In this document: one piece after another, positions 21,907 through 33,893 of the stretch | Numbering within the stretch: the first letter of the stretch is position 1 | Layout: the number at the start of each line of letters is the position of its first letter | DNA from: Magicicada septendecula | Lineage: Eukaryota; Arthropoda; Insecta; Hemiptera; Cicadidae | Direction: 5' to 3' | NCBI GenBank assembly: GCA_034769895.1 | Contig: CM068373.1 | Location: 202,100,134 to 202,164,133, forward strand | Length of the DNA stretch: 64,000 bases | Program-made: the position numbers and the translations under genes | The notes under the pieces: generated by a model | Told to the model about the DNA's origin: nothing | The model's database searches: none | What the model saw: only the letters and a program-made list of their open reading frames with translations

Positions 21907-22668
21907 ATGGCAGAAAGTAATAATAGTCTGGAAATGGACAATACAGAGACAGAATCCATTTTATTGGAAAGACATGTTAGCTCAACACCTAAAGCAGTTG
22001 AGAATAAAATCTCGTTAGAAGATTTATTCACGTTAATTAGTGACAAATTCGAACAACAGAATAGTAAATTTGAAGACAAATTCAACCAAACGAATAGTAC
22101 ATTTAATGTAAAATTAGATAGCCTTGAGAATGACCTCAAGAAACAAAACAATTTGAAAAACGTAAAATTAGATCAAGTAGAGGAGAAATTAGACAAAAGA
22201 ATTAATGAGATACAGTTAGAAAATAAGAGTAGAGAAATAGACAAATTAGATAGAAACAAAGACAAGGTAAGTGAGGTAGAAAATTATGATAAAATAAATA
22301 AAAATATGGTAATAGGAGATAATAGTGTGGATGTTGGTAGTAATAATGAGGTTTTATGGGGAATAGAATATAATAATGATGGAATGATAATGTGTGTTGA
22401 AGGGTTGAAGAGAGTGTGTAGAGAAAGTATAATTGTAAAAGAATTGCAGGGGTTAGATTTTTCCCTTAATGGTGTATGTGGGGGTGATATACATGTGTTT
22501 AGGAAGGACGAGAGTGCCTTCGATGTAGGTTTTGGAGACAAAAGGTCTGCAAATAGTTGTCCCTGGATTTTTTGTGCACCTGATAGGTGGTGCGAGAATA
22601 AAGTTGTAGTGTCCCCTGCATATATTGAGAGAGAGAATGTAGCTTGGTGTGATAGAGAGATGTTTTAA
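21907..22668 (+). pseudogene. Coiled-coil Gag-like protein of element X
   Basis: A 253-codon frame with ATG 340 bases after the primer site. Residues 40-110 are heptad/hendecad coiled coil with the repeat style F(E/D)xKFxQxNSxF, as in element A. Residues 130-250 are a different region with spaced Cys (ANSCPWIFCAPDRWC), which has no recognised family. Its end overlaps the start of the next reading frame by 20 bases. No capsid-type domain was recognised, so the name Gag-like is inferred from position and self-association potential. Confidence 0.65.
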
Positions 22669-23065
22669 AAGTAAGAGGTATGGTGAGAGAAAAAGAGAAG
22701 TAGAGATTTTTAAGCTATGTAGAAATTATGAAGAATTTGTAGAAAGGTTAGGTGGAGAGAGAAGTGATAAATATAATAAAAACTTACCTTGTATTGAAAC
22801 TAAAGTAGTAGGAGGTGATGTTGATAACAATGATAATATAACGTACCTGATTATGACTAATTACACTAAGGGTGACTGGACCATACCGAATGTTGACAAG
22901 TTTTATGATATAGTAATGTGGAGTAATCCTGCAGAGTATTACTATGGTATAATGGACAAAATAAATTTAAATAGTTATTATATTACAAAAGATGATATAA
23001 TGTACTTAATTAAAAATGAGTTATGTAGACGTAAGATAAGACTATTATTTGACGATGGAGGGTAG
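22649..23065 (+). pseudogene. Small lineage-specific protein of element X (GDWT/DDGG type)
   Basis: A 138-codon frame starting just before the end of the preceding one and resembling the frame at 3467-3892 of element A. Shared features are the helix REVEIFKLCRNYEEF, Leu-Pro-Cys, YLIMTNYTKGDWTIPNVDKF, a Tyr-rich part and the end KIRLLFDDGG. The conserved parts suggest a folded domain of about 95 residues. No family recognised. It is the last coding part before the 1.8-kb tail. Confidence 0.6.
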
Positions 23066-24872
23066 TTGTTCTTATTGTGTTTATGAACATTTAATTATGT
23101 GAACAGTGTTTTTCAGGATGGACTGTTTATGACTGATTTTGGTAAATGATTTAATGATTATGTGAATTGTATATTTTTGTGTATTAATGCCAGTGTATTT
23201 GTGTATTTTTGATGTGTGTGTTTTATGTATTTTTTATGTAAACTATGTACTGTAGAAAAGTTTGATGATGATTTTAAATGATATTATGAGATTCAGATTC
23301 TAATGGTTGATAAATGAAGCAGGTAATATATTTGGATATGGAGAGGTATTGTTGTTAGTAGATAAGTGATGAATTTTCTAGTGGTATATTAAGGTGAAAT
23401 GTTGTAAAGAGTTTGGGTAATAATTATAAATAAGGGCATTGGAGTTAGTTAAATAGAGTTAATGGGAGTTAGTGAAAATAAGTGTTGAGATACTGATAAT
23501 ATATAAAGAGGTGTTAGATATTTTAGGGACACAGTAGTTAGTGATTATATGTAGAATTGAGTAATGTGAATGGTATATATATATTTGTTGATGGTGATAT
23601 TTTGTAATAAGGGTATTGGTGTAGGGAGTCTGCAACGAAAGGTGTTGGGACAGGAAGGGACCGTTGTGTGCCGGAAAGGGTTATCTGAAAGGGTCAGGAA
23701 CCAATGAGGGAATGAGCATAGATAGGGAACACACATACTAGTACAAAAAATGAGCGGTGCCAGAGGTTTTAAATGGGATTTGTGAAGGGGGTTATTATAG
23801 AGATATTGGTGTCATGATATATTAATGGTTAGAAGCGGTTAGTGTAAAAAAGAGGTGAGTAAGGTTAGGTTGACAATGCCAAAATAAGATAGAGAAAATA
23901 ATGAATAATAGAGAGTCACCCAAACTAGTAAGGATAAAAGGGTTAGGAAAAGGAAAATTCATGGTAGGAAGGTAATTGTAACAGAAAGATAAGGATAAAT
24001 TTGAAATTGTTGTACAGAATCTAATGAACGTTAAATAATAAAAGTTAATAGAGAATTGTTGATAATAATGAGGTGATATAGTTTTGGTACAAGTCATGTA
24101 AATGTAAATTGTTTAATGTAAATGTAACAATGTTAATGTGCAATGTTTAATTTTTTATGATGTTTTATTGTTATTGGTAACGACGGTAACAAATGTCAAA
24201 GAATAGTAGTTTTAAAGGTTGAAAGTCTAAATGTACAAAATGAAGTTGAGCAAAAATATAGTATGATACCAGTTACAAAATAGATAAATGATTATAAGTT
24301 GAGTAATAAAATTTGAATAATAAACTTGTCTGCCATAGTAGTTGTAGGTTGAATTTTGTAGAAATAATTAGGTGATGGTGTTTTGGGGGATATTAAAGAA
24401 TTGTTTATGTATTGTGTTATTTGTAGGTAAATATATGGTTTTTCTCTTACAAGGAAGAGATTGAGTTTGGTGGTGGTAAAAGAATATATATTTTGAAGTC
24501 TTGTTGATGTTATGTTGAACTTTAAATTAGAACAAACCAATGCCCCAAACACAAACCAATGCATCTAAAAGGAAACATATCAGTTGTAGATATGGAAGTG
24601 TACTAGACCACTATTTTAAATTTTGTATTCAATGTTTCAGAGTTTTGTGGTGTTGTGACCGCGGTCCTGGGCTGGCTGGAGCGTCAGAACAGGAGCGTAG
24701 AGTGCCTTATGGCCTTATGGTGTAGGGATCTCTACGGAGAAGTCCAGTAAGGTCAGAGGGTGCGATCAGCATCATGGACCAAGGGTAAGTGATGACAATT
24801 TTTCTATAGTAACATTACAGGGGGTTGTGGTGACATATCTAGACTGATCCTTTTAGGAAAGTGTGAATGAGT
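23066..24872 (+). repeat. 3' non-coding tail of element X
   Basis: T/G-rich, without a coding region. The part 23550-23945 matches, as a diverged relative, the reverse complement of about 1140-1500 in element A, including GAGAGTCACCCAAACTA. Confidence 0.55.
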
Positions 24873-24912
24873 CAATGAAAGTTTTTGTGTCTCGACACAA
24901 AATCTTTCATTG
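24873..24912 (+). other. Hairpin beside the polypurine tract of element X
   Basis: CAATGAAAG...TTTTGTGTC and GACACAAAA...CTTTCATTG form a 40-base near-perfect palindrome ending at the purine tract GAGGGGG (24912-24918), directly before the right repeat. Confidence 0.75.
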
Positions 24913-24920
24913 AGGGGGTT

Positions 24921-25494
24921 TGTAACAGTACATAATGACCCAATACTATAATTATGGGATCGGAAGGTAATTTTTCAATGTTTTATTGTATAATCATCTA
25001 ATACAGAATGGTTAGGTCCATTGTCCCTATATACGAAGGAACAAAGCAGATTCAGTAAGAGTACCATGCCAAGGTCACCGTTGGACGTGCGAGTGCCGGT
25101 GGGTCAAAGACATGGCGGTGTTTGTGACAAATGACTTTAAATATGCATTGTGATTGGACAATAACGCTGTTCCGTCATAACAAAAAACAATGACGCACTG
25201 ACTACAACGCATACAACTAGGCGTTGTCCTGTATGACAAAGCCTGATGACGTAAAACACACACACACCAGTGCAAATTTGCATATGCCTCTGTCTCAATT
25301 CAACGTAGTTCTTCAAAGGATCAACAGCGATGTGTCGCTGTCTGATCGGTTTTATAATAAAAACTTATTACAACTAGACTTTCAATTACAATTGTGATGG
25401 TGGAGCAATAGATGCTCGAGTTTAATAACAGTTAAAACCACAACATGTAAAGTCAGTGCTAATATTTTAATTAAAAACAGCAAAACATGAGGCA
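24921..25494 (+). repeat. Right terminal repeat of element X
   Basis: Same 574 bases as 20302-20875 with about six substitutions; preceded by the purine tract and followed by AATG. Confidence 0.85.
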
Positions 25495-25660
25495 AATGAT
25501 TGATTTAAAGAGAGCAATAAAATATTAATGGTTTTATCATAAATGAGAGTTGTGCATGTTATTAGTGTAACCTTGCAATCATCCTTGCATTCGCAGTTCG
25601 TGTTGGGATCCTGGACCTAATTTAAGGTAGGTGGAAATTTTATAATGTGTTAAAAAATCG
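25495..25660 (+). repeat. Right part of the 5' LTR in front of G2
   Basis: Continues the LTR after element X. ACCTTGCAATCATCCTTGCA then TTCGCAGTTCGTG aligns with the same part of element A's LTR (5430-5470, minus). A splice-donor-like AAGGTAGGTGG lies at 25625-25635. No primer site is seen before the coding part starts. Confidence 0.5.
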
Positions 25661-25986
25661 TAACATTATAAAATTTGATGAGAAGTTTAATAAATTCGAT
25701 GAGAAATTTGATGAACAGAGTGTAAAGTTAAATAAATTTGATTTAAAGTTGGATGAACAAAAAGCGATTCCAATCTGAAGTACGAGCAAATAAATACTAA
25801 ATTTGATGAGAAGTTTGACGAAGTAAAAGAGGAAGTTAAGAGACAAAATTTTAATTTTAACAAACAAATAAATGAAATTCATACACATTGTAATGAGATG
25901 CAAGAACAGATCATAGAAGTAGTCAGTGAGAAATTTTATACTAAAATAAACAGTGTAGATGATAAAATCAGTAAAATAAATGAAAC
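25661..25986 (+). pseudogene. N-terminal coiled-coil Gag region of G2, left part
   Basis: Plus-strand coding remnant with 11-residue repeats of the type KFDEKFDEQSVKLN, like elements A and X, followed by more coiled coil. It is cut at 25987 by the BEL element and continues, as coiled-coil coding, at 35740. A fossil, with more than one break. Confidence 0.55.
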
Positions 25987-26484
25987 TGTGGGGTTCTTTT
26001 TTATTAGCAGTGGACTGTATATTGTACAACTAAAATAGTTAAAAGGATTTATTTTCATGTAATCAACAATGCATAAATATTAAGTGTTCACTGACCTTGT
26101 CCTTGTGCGTTGTAAATGTCCCGTTGTAAGCAACACTTCGCTGATTTTTTAGGCAGTCCTAAACTTCACAATAATATTCTAATAAACGTTAAACACATAA
26201 AATAAACACATGAAATAAGCGGAGTTTTATATTATAATAAGCGGAGTAAAATAACAATAGCGATGAGTAGTCTTTCCATTCATGCAGTATGCGTGTATAA
26301 ACCAAAAAAAACTGAACTGCACGATATGCCTTACACTACAGGAAAGAAAACGCTCTAATCATGCCTGCTGATTACTATGTGAATTGTACTTTGAAACAGT
26401 TAATGGGAGTGCACTCTATTAGAGAACTAATGAAGTAGAGATAGGGGGAGTTTAATTATTGTTATGAAAACAAAATATCTGACA
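25987..26484 (-). repeat. 3' LTR of the BEL element
   Basis: 498 bases, plus strand TGTGGGGTTC to ATCTGACA. It holds one extra 13-base unit relative to the other LTR. Confidence 0.9.
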
Positions 26485-26612
26485 TACCGGCCCCTTTGAA
26501 CCAATGGTTCAACAAGAAACATTAAAAGAAGATAAGAACAAATTTGATCCTTTGGAAGATTATAATAAAACTAAATTATAAGGGGCAGTAGCCAATTGAC
26601 TGGTCAAGGATT

Positions 26613-27440
26613 TTAGTAAATGGGAAGATGGGAAACCTTAACAGAAGGACGGGTCAAGGTTCCACCGGCAGTCTTCATGTTGACGACACGTACCACTCCA
26701 TCATTCCCTGGAGATACTGAGATGACTCTCCCGAGCTTCCACTTGAGGGGTGGCAGGTTCGTTTCATGAATAACGACTAAATCTCCTACTTTGAGATTTT
26801 CTTGAGGTCTGATCCATTTGGACCGTTCTTGAAGTGTGTGGAGGTACTCCATTTGCCATCTTTTCCAGAGATGTTGTGTGAAGGCTTGAACCAATTTCCA
26901 GCATTTTATGTGATAAAGTGGTGCATTAGTTAGTTGAGGTTCGATCAGGGCATTAAGAGGTCCTCCAGTTAGAAAATGTCCTGGTGTAAGAAGTTGAAGA
27001 TCTGAAAGGTCATTCGAGAGAGGAGCTATCGGCTTCGAATTAAGGATAGCTTCAACACGCACAACTAAGGTGGTAAATTCTTCGTACGTTAAAATGTGTT
27101 CACCTATGAGTCTGGTGAGATGATATTTTGCACCTTTAATGGCATGTTCCCAAAGTCCACCTTGGTGAGGTGCACGTGGAGTAATGAAATGGAATGTGAT
27201 ACTGTTGTTCGTAGCAAAATCTTGCATCTCTGATTGCTTCATGAGATCTTGAAAACATTTTTTGAGCGAAGAAGCAGCTCCTATGAAATTAGTCCCACAA
27301 TCAGAGTACAGGTCTGATACAAGACCTCTCCTAGAGATAAATCTCGTAAGGGCTGCAACGAAGGCGTCTGTAGTTAAATCAGTAACCACTTCCAAGTGTA
27401 CAGCTTTTGTTGCAAAACAGATGAACAGGCAGAGGTACAC
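26613..27440 (-). pseudogene. BEL integrase core and DUF5641 tail
   Basis: ATKAVHLEVVTDLTTDAFVA and YSDCGTNFIGA carry integrase core motifs; GGLWEHAIKGAKYHLTR carries the Glu. The C-terminal part LKVGDLVVIHETNLPPLKW to VSHLPIY is the DUF5641 domain that ends BEL/Pao Pol. A 275-codon frame; a short 3' untranslated part follows to the purine tract. Confidence 0.85.
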
Positions 27441-27442
27441 CT

Positions 27443-29160
27443 TTATAGACTGTATCCTGCGAAGTGTAAAAAACTTACCGTGTAAGGGCCAGCATAATCA
27501 ACTCCAGAAGCGTTGAAACAACGAGTAGGGGTAACACGACCGGCTGGTAGATCACCCATGAGCATGAGCGGAGACGTGTTTGTTGATTTTGTACGAAAAC
27601 ATCGTACGCATTTAAATATTCTTGAGCGTATAACACTGCGGGCGGAGATGATCCAAAAGCATTGAGATAGTGTTGCTTGGAGGAACTGGGGACCAGCGTG
27701 CAGGTACATGCCATGATAGTAATCGATGAGTAAATGAATAGTGACATGAGTTTTTGGCAGAAGAATAGGATGTTTGGCATTGTAAGTAAGCGCAGAGTTC
27801 TTCAGTCGACCTCCGAAACGGACTATTCCTGCATCATCAATAAAGGGTGCTAGACGTTGGATGCGGTTTGAGCATGTCCTTTTCTTGGAGAGTAGATCTA
27901 TGTCTTCTGCAAAGTGACGTCTCTGAATGAGCCAGCAAATGCGGTTACAGGCGTTATTTAATTCAGTTACTGTAAATGATCCACTTATGGTGGTTTTAAA
28001 TTTCAAACGGGTTATAAAGTGAAGGACATAAGCCATTACATGAAGAAGAGTCTTCCAAGAAGAAAACTTTGTAAGAAATCCAAATGTTGGGACTTCTTTT
28101 GTGGTCATCATAAGATTAAGCACATTTGGTTTCATTTCGGGAATAGACTCCTCCGAAATTGGATGAAGGATAGATTGTGGCCAGGTCTGCGTTGATTTAG
28201 TGAGCCATGGTGGTCTTAGCCACCACTGGCTATGTTTCATCAGAACCGTGGGTGTCAAGCCTCGAAAAGCACAATCAGCAGGATTGTCAACAGTTGAAAC
28301 ATATTTCCAGACGTGCAGTGAAACTAAGTCTTGTATTTGTGCCACACGATTAGCAACATACACCTTGAGATGAAAAGATAGAGTGCGTATCCAAGATAGA
28401 ACTACTGTAGAGTCGCACCATGCTGAAATGTTGTCAATCTTGTGATGTTGTGAGAGCTGTTCTGTACAGTAATGTAGCAATTTGGCTAACATGTGTGCAC
28501 CACAAAGTTCCAAGCGGGGAATAGTCACACGCTTCAGTGGAGCTACTCTTGATTTTGCGATCAGCAGTCGTATGTTGACATCTCCTTCTGCGTCTTCTGT
28601 GCGCAGGAAGACACAAGCTGCATATCCGGATTCACTTCCATCTGAAAATCCATGAAGCTGGATATTGACTGCAGTTGCTAAGGATATGAAACGTGGTATC
28701 CTTAGCTTTTCTATTTCTGGAAGTTATTTCACGAATCGTGACCACTTCTCGGAAATATGATCAGGTAATGGAGAATCCCAATCTAAGCCTAAGGTCCATA
28801 CATGCTGCATTAAGACTTTAGACCAAAAAACTATTGGGGATATCCAACCACAAGGGTCATAAATCTGAGCAATTGATGAAAGTAAAGTTCTTTTTGTGTA
28901 ATTACTTGAAGGTGTGTGCATCAAATATGAAAAGACATCAATATCTGGGATCCATTTTAGCCCTAATACACTTGAAAATGGCTGTTCTGATGTGCGTAAC
29001 ATGAGGGGTGTCTCATGATTATCTTGCATGACATTTTCTAAGAGTTTAGGATGGTTTGAAGACCACTTGCTCAGTTCGAATCCACCCTTTTTCAAAAGTA
29101 AAACAACATCCTCTTGAAGGTGGAGAGCTTCTTCCAGAGAATTGGTCCCTAATAGAGCAT
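27443..29160 (-). pseudogene. BEL reverse transcriptase end, RNase H and integrase start
   Basis: Several minus-strand stretches: GGFELSKWSSNHPKLL and SIAQIYDPCGWISPIVFW (28724-29095, the Peptidase_A17-type connection), IPRLELCGAHMLAKLLHYC with AWCDSTVVLSWI (27443-28528, RNase H), then the integrase zinc region CVRCFRTKS and the start of the catalytic core FNASGVDYAGPY. Broken in several places. Confidence 0.8.
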
Positions 29161-30438
29161 CATCAATATATATTTGCTGTTGGAATGCTTCAGCAGCAAG
29201 TGGATGATTTTTCCTTCGTCCTTAATGAGCTGTTGTACTACTCTATTAGCAAGGTAAGGTGAGGACGTCATACCATAAGTCAATTGGTAGACCTTTAGCG
29301 GGACTGAAGTGTCTTCTCTCCAGTATATTAACTGAAAGATCTGATCATCTTCATGGATGGATATCTGCCTAAACATTTGTTTGATATCACAAGAGAAAAC
29401 AAATTTATGTTGACGAAAGCGAAGAATTATATCAGTAATGTCATTGTGCAACTTTGGACCCTGATGTAGAATGTGGTTCAGTGAGACACCTGAAGAAGAT
29501 GGTGCTGATGCATTGAAAACAACACGGATTTTTCTATCTTTAAAAACACCATGATGTGGCAAAAAGTAATACGGCTTGTTCAGAGACGGCACAGATGTGC
29601 ACAGTTTCATGTGCCCACATGCTAAGTAGTCATTCATAAAATTGACATACTTCTGTTTAAACTCAGGTTGAGATTCAAATTTGCGTTCAAGTGTATTAAA
29701 CAGGCGTTTTGCCAAAGTTGTAGAGTCACCTAGTTGAGCAGGGTTTCCGCTGAAAGGCAAGTGACAAACATATCTGCCGGAGGCATCTCTCTTATGAGTA
29801 AAGACAAAGTGAGCTTCACATTTTTCATCTTGTGGAGCGAGTTTTGTAGTGTGAGGTGGTTCCTCTATGGACCAAAAACGTTGCAATGTTGCATGCAGAT
29901 CACGATCATTCGTCGATAAAAGACTCACTAAGCCTGAGTAAGGCTTAGACTTAAGTGAAACAGGTGTCGGACGAAGCACAACATAGCCAAAGATTGTATT
30001 GACAGCGTATGGCATATTCTTGCCGAGATTGATAAAGGTACCATTAAGAGTCAATGCAAATAAATCTGCTCCAATCAGAAGGTCAACTGGACCCGGAACA
30101 TCAAAAGTGGGATCCGCTACCATATAACCTTTGAGTCGCTCTTTAATTTCTGGTGGGAGCTGAACACGAGGCAGATTGCATGATATTTTATTAAGAATCA
30201 TGACTGGGTGAGATTTTGCTAAAATATTCCCACTGAGCGAAGACAATGTCACAAAGGTAAGTCCCTTTGTTTTCACTGGGGCGGTAGTGATGCCACTAAG
30301 TTCTGGAACATCTGTTTGAGAGCGGTACAAACACAAAGTCTTTGCACAACTTTCTGAAATAATTGTTGTTTGGGATGCACTATCAAGCACAGCTCGTACA
30401 ACTGCTGCATTTCCATTGGCAGATGTGATATGCACCAA
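29149..30438 (-). pseudogene. BEL protease and start of reverse transcriptase
   Basis: VLDSASQTTIISESC is the aspartic protease site region (DUF1758 type). Further on, KIRVVFNASAPSSSGVSLN and FVFSCDIKQMFRQISIHEDD are reverse transcriptase motifs of the BEL/Pao group, and a YIDD box lies at about 29160. The frame is 429 codons long. Part of a fossil Pol. Confidence 0.85.
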
Positions 30439-31073
30439 AGCGGTTGCGATAACACAGTGTTATTCTGATTGCAAGCAACACCTATCAAGGTAGTATCCTG
30501 GTGACACTCTGCAGAGTGGTTTTGCTTATGCATCGTCGTTTCAACAGAAGGGCACAAGGTAGGTCTACTTGACTGAGTCAATTTTTGTTGCGGTTGTGCG
30601 GAGCGGTTCTGAACAAAAAAATGTAGTAGGCTATGGTGACGCCTATGACATACATTGCATGTGTGGACGGACTTACAGGTGACTAACTTATGTGTTCCAA
30701 AACAATTTTGACACAAGTTCTTATTTTTAACAAAAGCTTGTCTGTCTTGTACAGTAAGTGCGGAAAACTCTGCACATCTATATATGTTGTGTGAATTTGA
30801 TGAACAGAAGATACAATGCTGAGTGTGAGTAGTGACCATCGCTATTTTGTGGGGTTTAAACTGGTTTGTATTCATTTTAAAGCCACTGATTTTTTGAGAG
30901 GTTTGAAGAGAAGGTTCATTTTTTGAGATGATATTAGTTAAACCCGCTGCCTCTTTGCAAGAACATTCATTTTCTAAGAATGTAATTACTTCTGTAATGG
31001 TACGAACATTTTGTAAATTATCTCGAGAACGTTGTAACGTCACAGAACGTTCCATAAAGGAAATTATTTTCAT
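30273..31073 (-). pseudogene. BEL Gag, C-terminal part with zinc knuckles
   Basis: Minus-strand frame with three consecutive Cys/His clusters: CIFCSSNSHNIYRC, CQNCFGTHKLVTC and CNVCHRRHHSLLH. This arrangement is typical of BEL/Pao Gag before the aspartic protease. Fossil. Confidence 0.8.
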
Positions 31074-33893
31074 AGTAATTTATCATAAGAGGAAAGTGAG
31101 GTGAACAGTATCGAACCCAAGTAATCCGAAAAATTTTGTAATATTGTCTGATAATTAATATCATTAACATGAAAAAACGACAAGACTATGACTAAGACTC
31201 AAACCCCATATATATTATTTAAGTGAAGAACAGTGTAAAACTAATAATATACTATAAGAGAGACAGATAATATCAGAAATAACCAAAATGAGGTCATTAC
31301 TTATTAAGAAATGTAACTCTGAATAGGGTATAAAAGCTATTTATTGTGAATTAATGGACAAGATCCATTATTATACTTTGTAATATAAATAAAATAAATG
31401 TATTAAATGATTTGAATACATTATTAAAAAGGGTGTAAGTTAAAATAAAAAAATATATAAATGTTATGACAAAAAATCTATGTTTAGGAGCTGAGTCCAA
31501 TCACTCAGATTTTATGTGAAAATTAATTATTATAGAATTAATATAAAAACTATATATAAATGTCAATTAGACAAAGACGAACAAATTATCTTAAATAGAG
31601 AAAGCTGTAAAGTGATTAGAAATCAATTAAAATAGCCAAAAACAGTATTAACTGAAAACATGTAGGCCTAATGGACCTATAATATTGTAATATTTATGAA
31701 TTTAATGTTGACAAAATGCAACCAAATTGTATTATAAAGTTGAAATACAATATAATGTAACTATACTTATATATTTGACCAACTAAAACACTTTAACAGT
31801 CGAGTTAGGAAACTATTTACCTATACCATACCAGGATGAGGCCAAAAAGCAATCACAAAAAACAGTCATATTTGACAGAACAATTGCAGAATATTAGCAA
31901 AAATAAAGGAAAAAGGTACAATCCTATAGTGTACTATAGAAACAAACTTACTCAGTTGAAAACAAGCTTAATTCTTAAAGGATTTGAAATATGAGAGTGA
32001 AATTTGTCACACCAAGAAAATGAATCACTTATGCAAACCAATATGATGCTAAGTAATCTTACAGTAAAAATAATATGTATCAGGATAAACCAGGTATCAC
32101 CAAAGATAGACAATATAATAAACTCTCAGTGAATACTCGAAAAATTCCATATATGATACCGAAAAAAGACAAATTATTGTAAAGAACCAGTGACAAAAAC
32201 ATAGGCCATATGTGAGGCCTATACAAAACTGAACTTATTTATATGTTATATGTGTTAATATTTGTTTATTTTGTTATAAAAAGATAATTATGTTATGCAT
32301 TAATGTTGTAGCAAGAACCAAACAACTTCACAACATTTTTATAAGTAGAAAATTGGAATTTTGTGAAAACATTCCAAGGTAAGAGTTGTATTTTATGTTA
32401 TTTGATTAGAGTTAATTTGTTCAAAACCAATCGTAATTAGTATCATTAGATTCAGTTGAAAGCAGAGAATCCAAAAATAGTAATGGCATGCAGATTGTAA
32501 GTAGTTATGTAAAATTGTTTGACAAATACCAGAATAATTTCAGTAATATCCTTTAGTGTGAAGAATAAGAAGTTTTTGTTCTAAAGCTTCTACGGAAGTC
32601 AAATTTGTTCCATGATGTTCCATTTGATTATTCTCGAACGTTCTAGAAGAAAATTTTACTTAAAAATACCGGAAGTTCATGTCAAAAAATTAAAACAATG
32701 CCCCTTACAGAGTATAAAAGGAAGACGAAATTTGACCAAAAAAATATGCTTTGAATCCAGAAGAGACACATCACCCACGAAACTGATCATCACATCCGAG
32801 GCGAAATCGAAGAACGAGAATTCGACACTAGAACACAGAAAGGCTTTTCCCGTACATGACAAAAGACTGAACTAACCTCTACAAGGAGTATACGCCAACG
32901 TGTTGTTGAATAGAGCAGCAACACGCCATATTTAATAGAACGCACGCAGCCAGAATACTAGCGGCCCTGAAAAGGACCAAATTTTAATAGAGAATCAATT
33001 CTGCTGGTATTCGCTAAGACAAACTGACTTTGACAACTTTCCCAAAACGATTTACTGACAAGCCTTTCAACGTTGAATCTGGAACTAGCGCTGCGACGGC
33101 CGAATCGAGAAACCACGCAGACAGCTGATCACCGCCGGCAGAATTCAAAGCATAGATTCAGTGCGAAACTTATTTCAATCGTGCGGAGTTTAAAAAAAAC
33201 CGTATTTTGACTTATAAATAATTACCAGTGCACGAGGAACGTTAACACGAAGAGGCAAGATTGAAAACGTCCCCAAGAGAAGTGTCCAGTGCAAGAAATA
33301 ATTACCCACCGGAACGTGAGTTGTTCAAAAGTTAAAGTCATTTTTACCTGGTATCATTTGTCACACAGTTGTACTACACATGTCACACACCTTCAAATCA
33401 CACAATTTTTGTAAAGCATCCTATTGATTTGTCTTGGTAGTTCAAAGGAGTCACGTCCTGAGTATAAAGATTTTTCATACACTAAACTCATGCTTTTCAA
33501 CTGAGTAAATAAAATATTTATTAGCCGATACTTGATTGAAAAAACTTGTCAATAAGAAAAATATTTTTTGTAACTCTGCAATTTTATTTAATACGAGTGT
33601 TAGTCCTTCAGACGATTTTTAAGGTTCATTAAAACATACGTTATTTTCAAATTCAAACTGTCTTGTTCACATTTTTTCATAGAATTAATTTAACAACTAA
33701 GAAATCAAAATTTAATTTTAATAATAATAATAATAATAATTTCTTGGAACAAAATATCCAAGTTGCGCCCACATACACATAGTAGCTTAAGTTGTTTTGC
33801 AGGACGACATCATCGCAGAGGAACCAGTCATCAGTAAGTATCAAAAGTGCGCGGAGTGTAACACCCGACATATAACAACACAAACACAAACAA
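31072..33893. mobile_element. 2.8-kb insert in the BEL Gag region, type unknown
   Basis: The BEL Gag coding pieces stop on one side at about 33894 and resume at about 31071, and TTTC flanks the stretch on both sides (31068-31071, 33894-33897). The insert is A-rich with no coding region, like the long LTRs of the gypsy lineage, and could be a solo LTR. Its ends (ATAGTAATTT and CACAAACAA) are not the usual TG/CA. A short AAT microsatellite lies at 33716-33741. Confidence 0.45.

Larger units (their letters stand above)
20302..25494 (+). mobile_element. LTR element X, non-autonomous, gypsy lineage
   Basis: Two direct repeats of 574 bases (20302-20875, 24921-25494), starting TGTAACAG and ending ATGAGGC(A/G), differ by about six substitutions. 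A 4-base AATG lies immediately before and after. The interior holds a primer site at 21559, a coiled-coil protein, a GDWT/DDGG-type protein, a long T/G-rich tail and a GAGGGGG purine tract before the right repeat. There is no Pol. About 1 percent difference between repeats indicates a recent insertion (of the order of 1-2 million years if an insect rate near 3e-9 per site per year applies). An unusual feature is that the primer site lies 683 bases beyond the left repeat. Confidence 0.75.
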
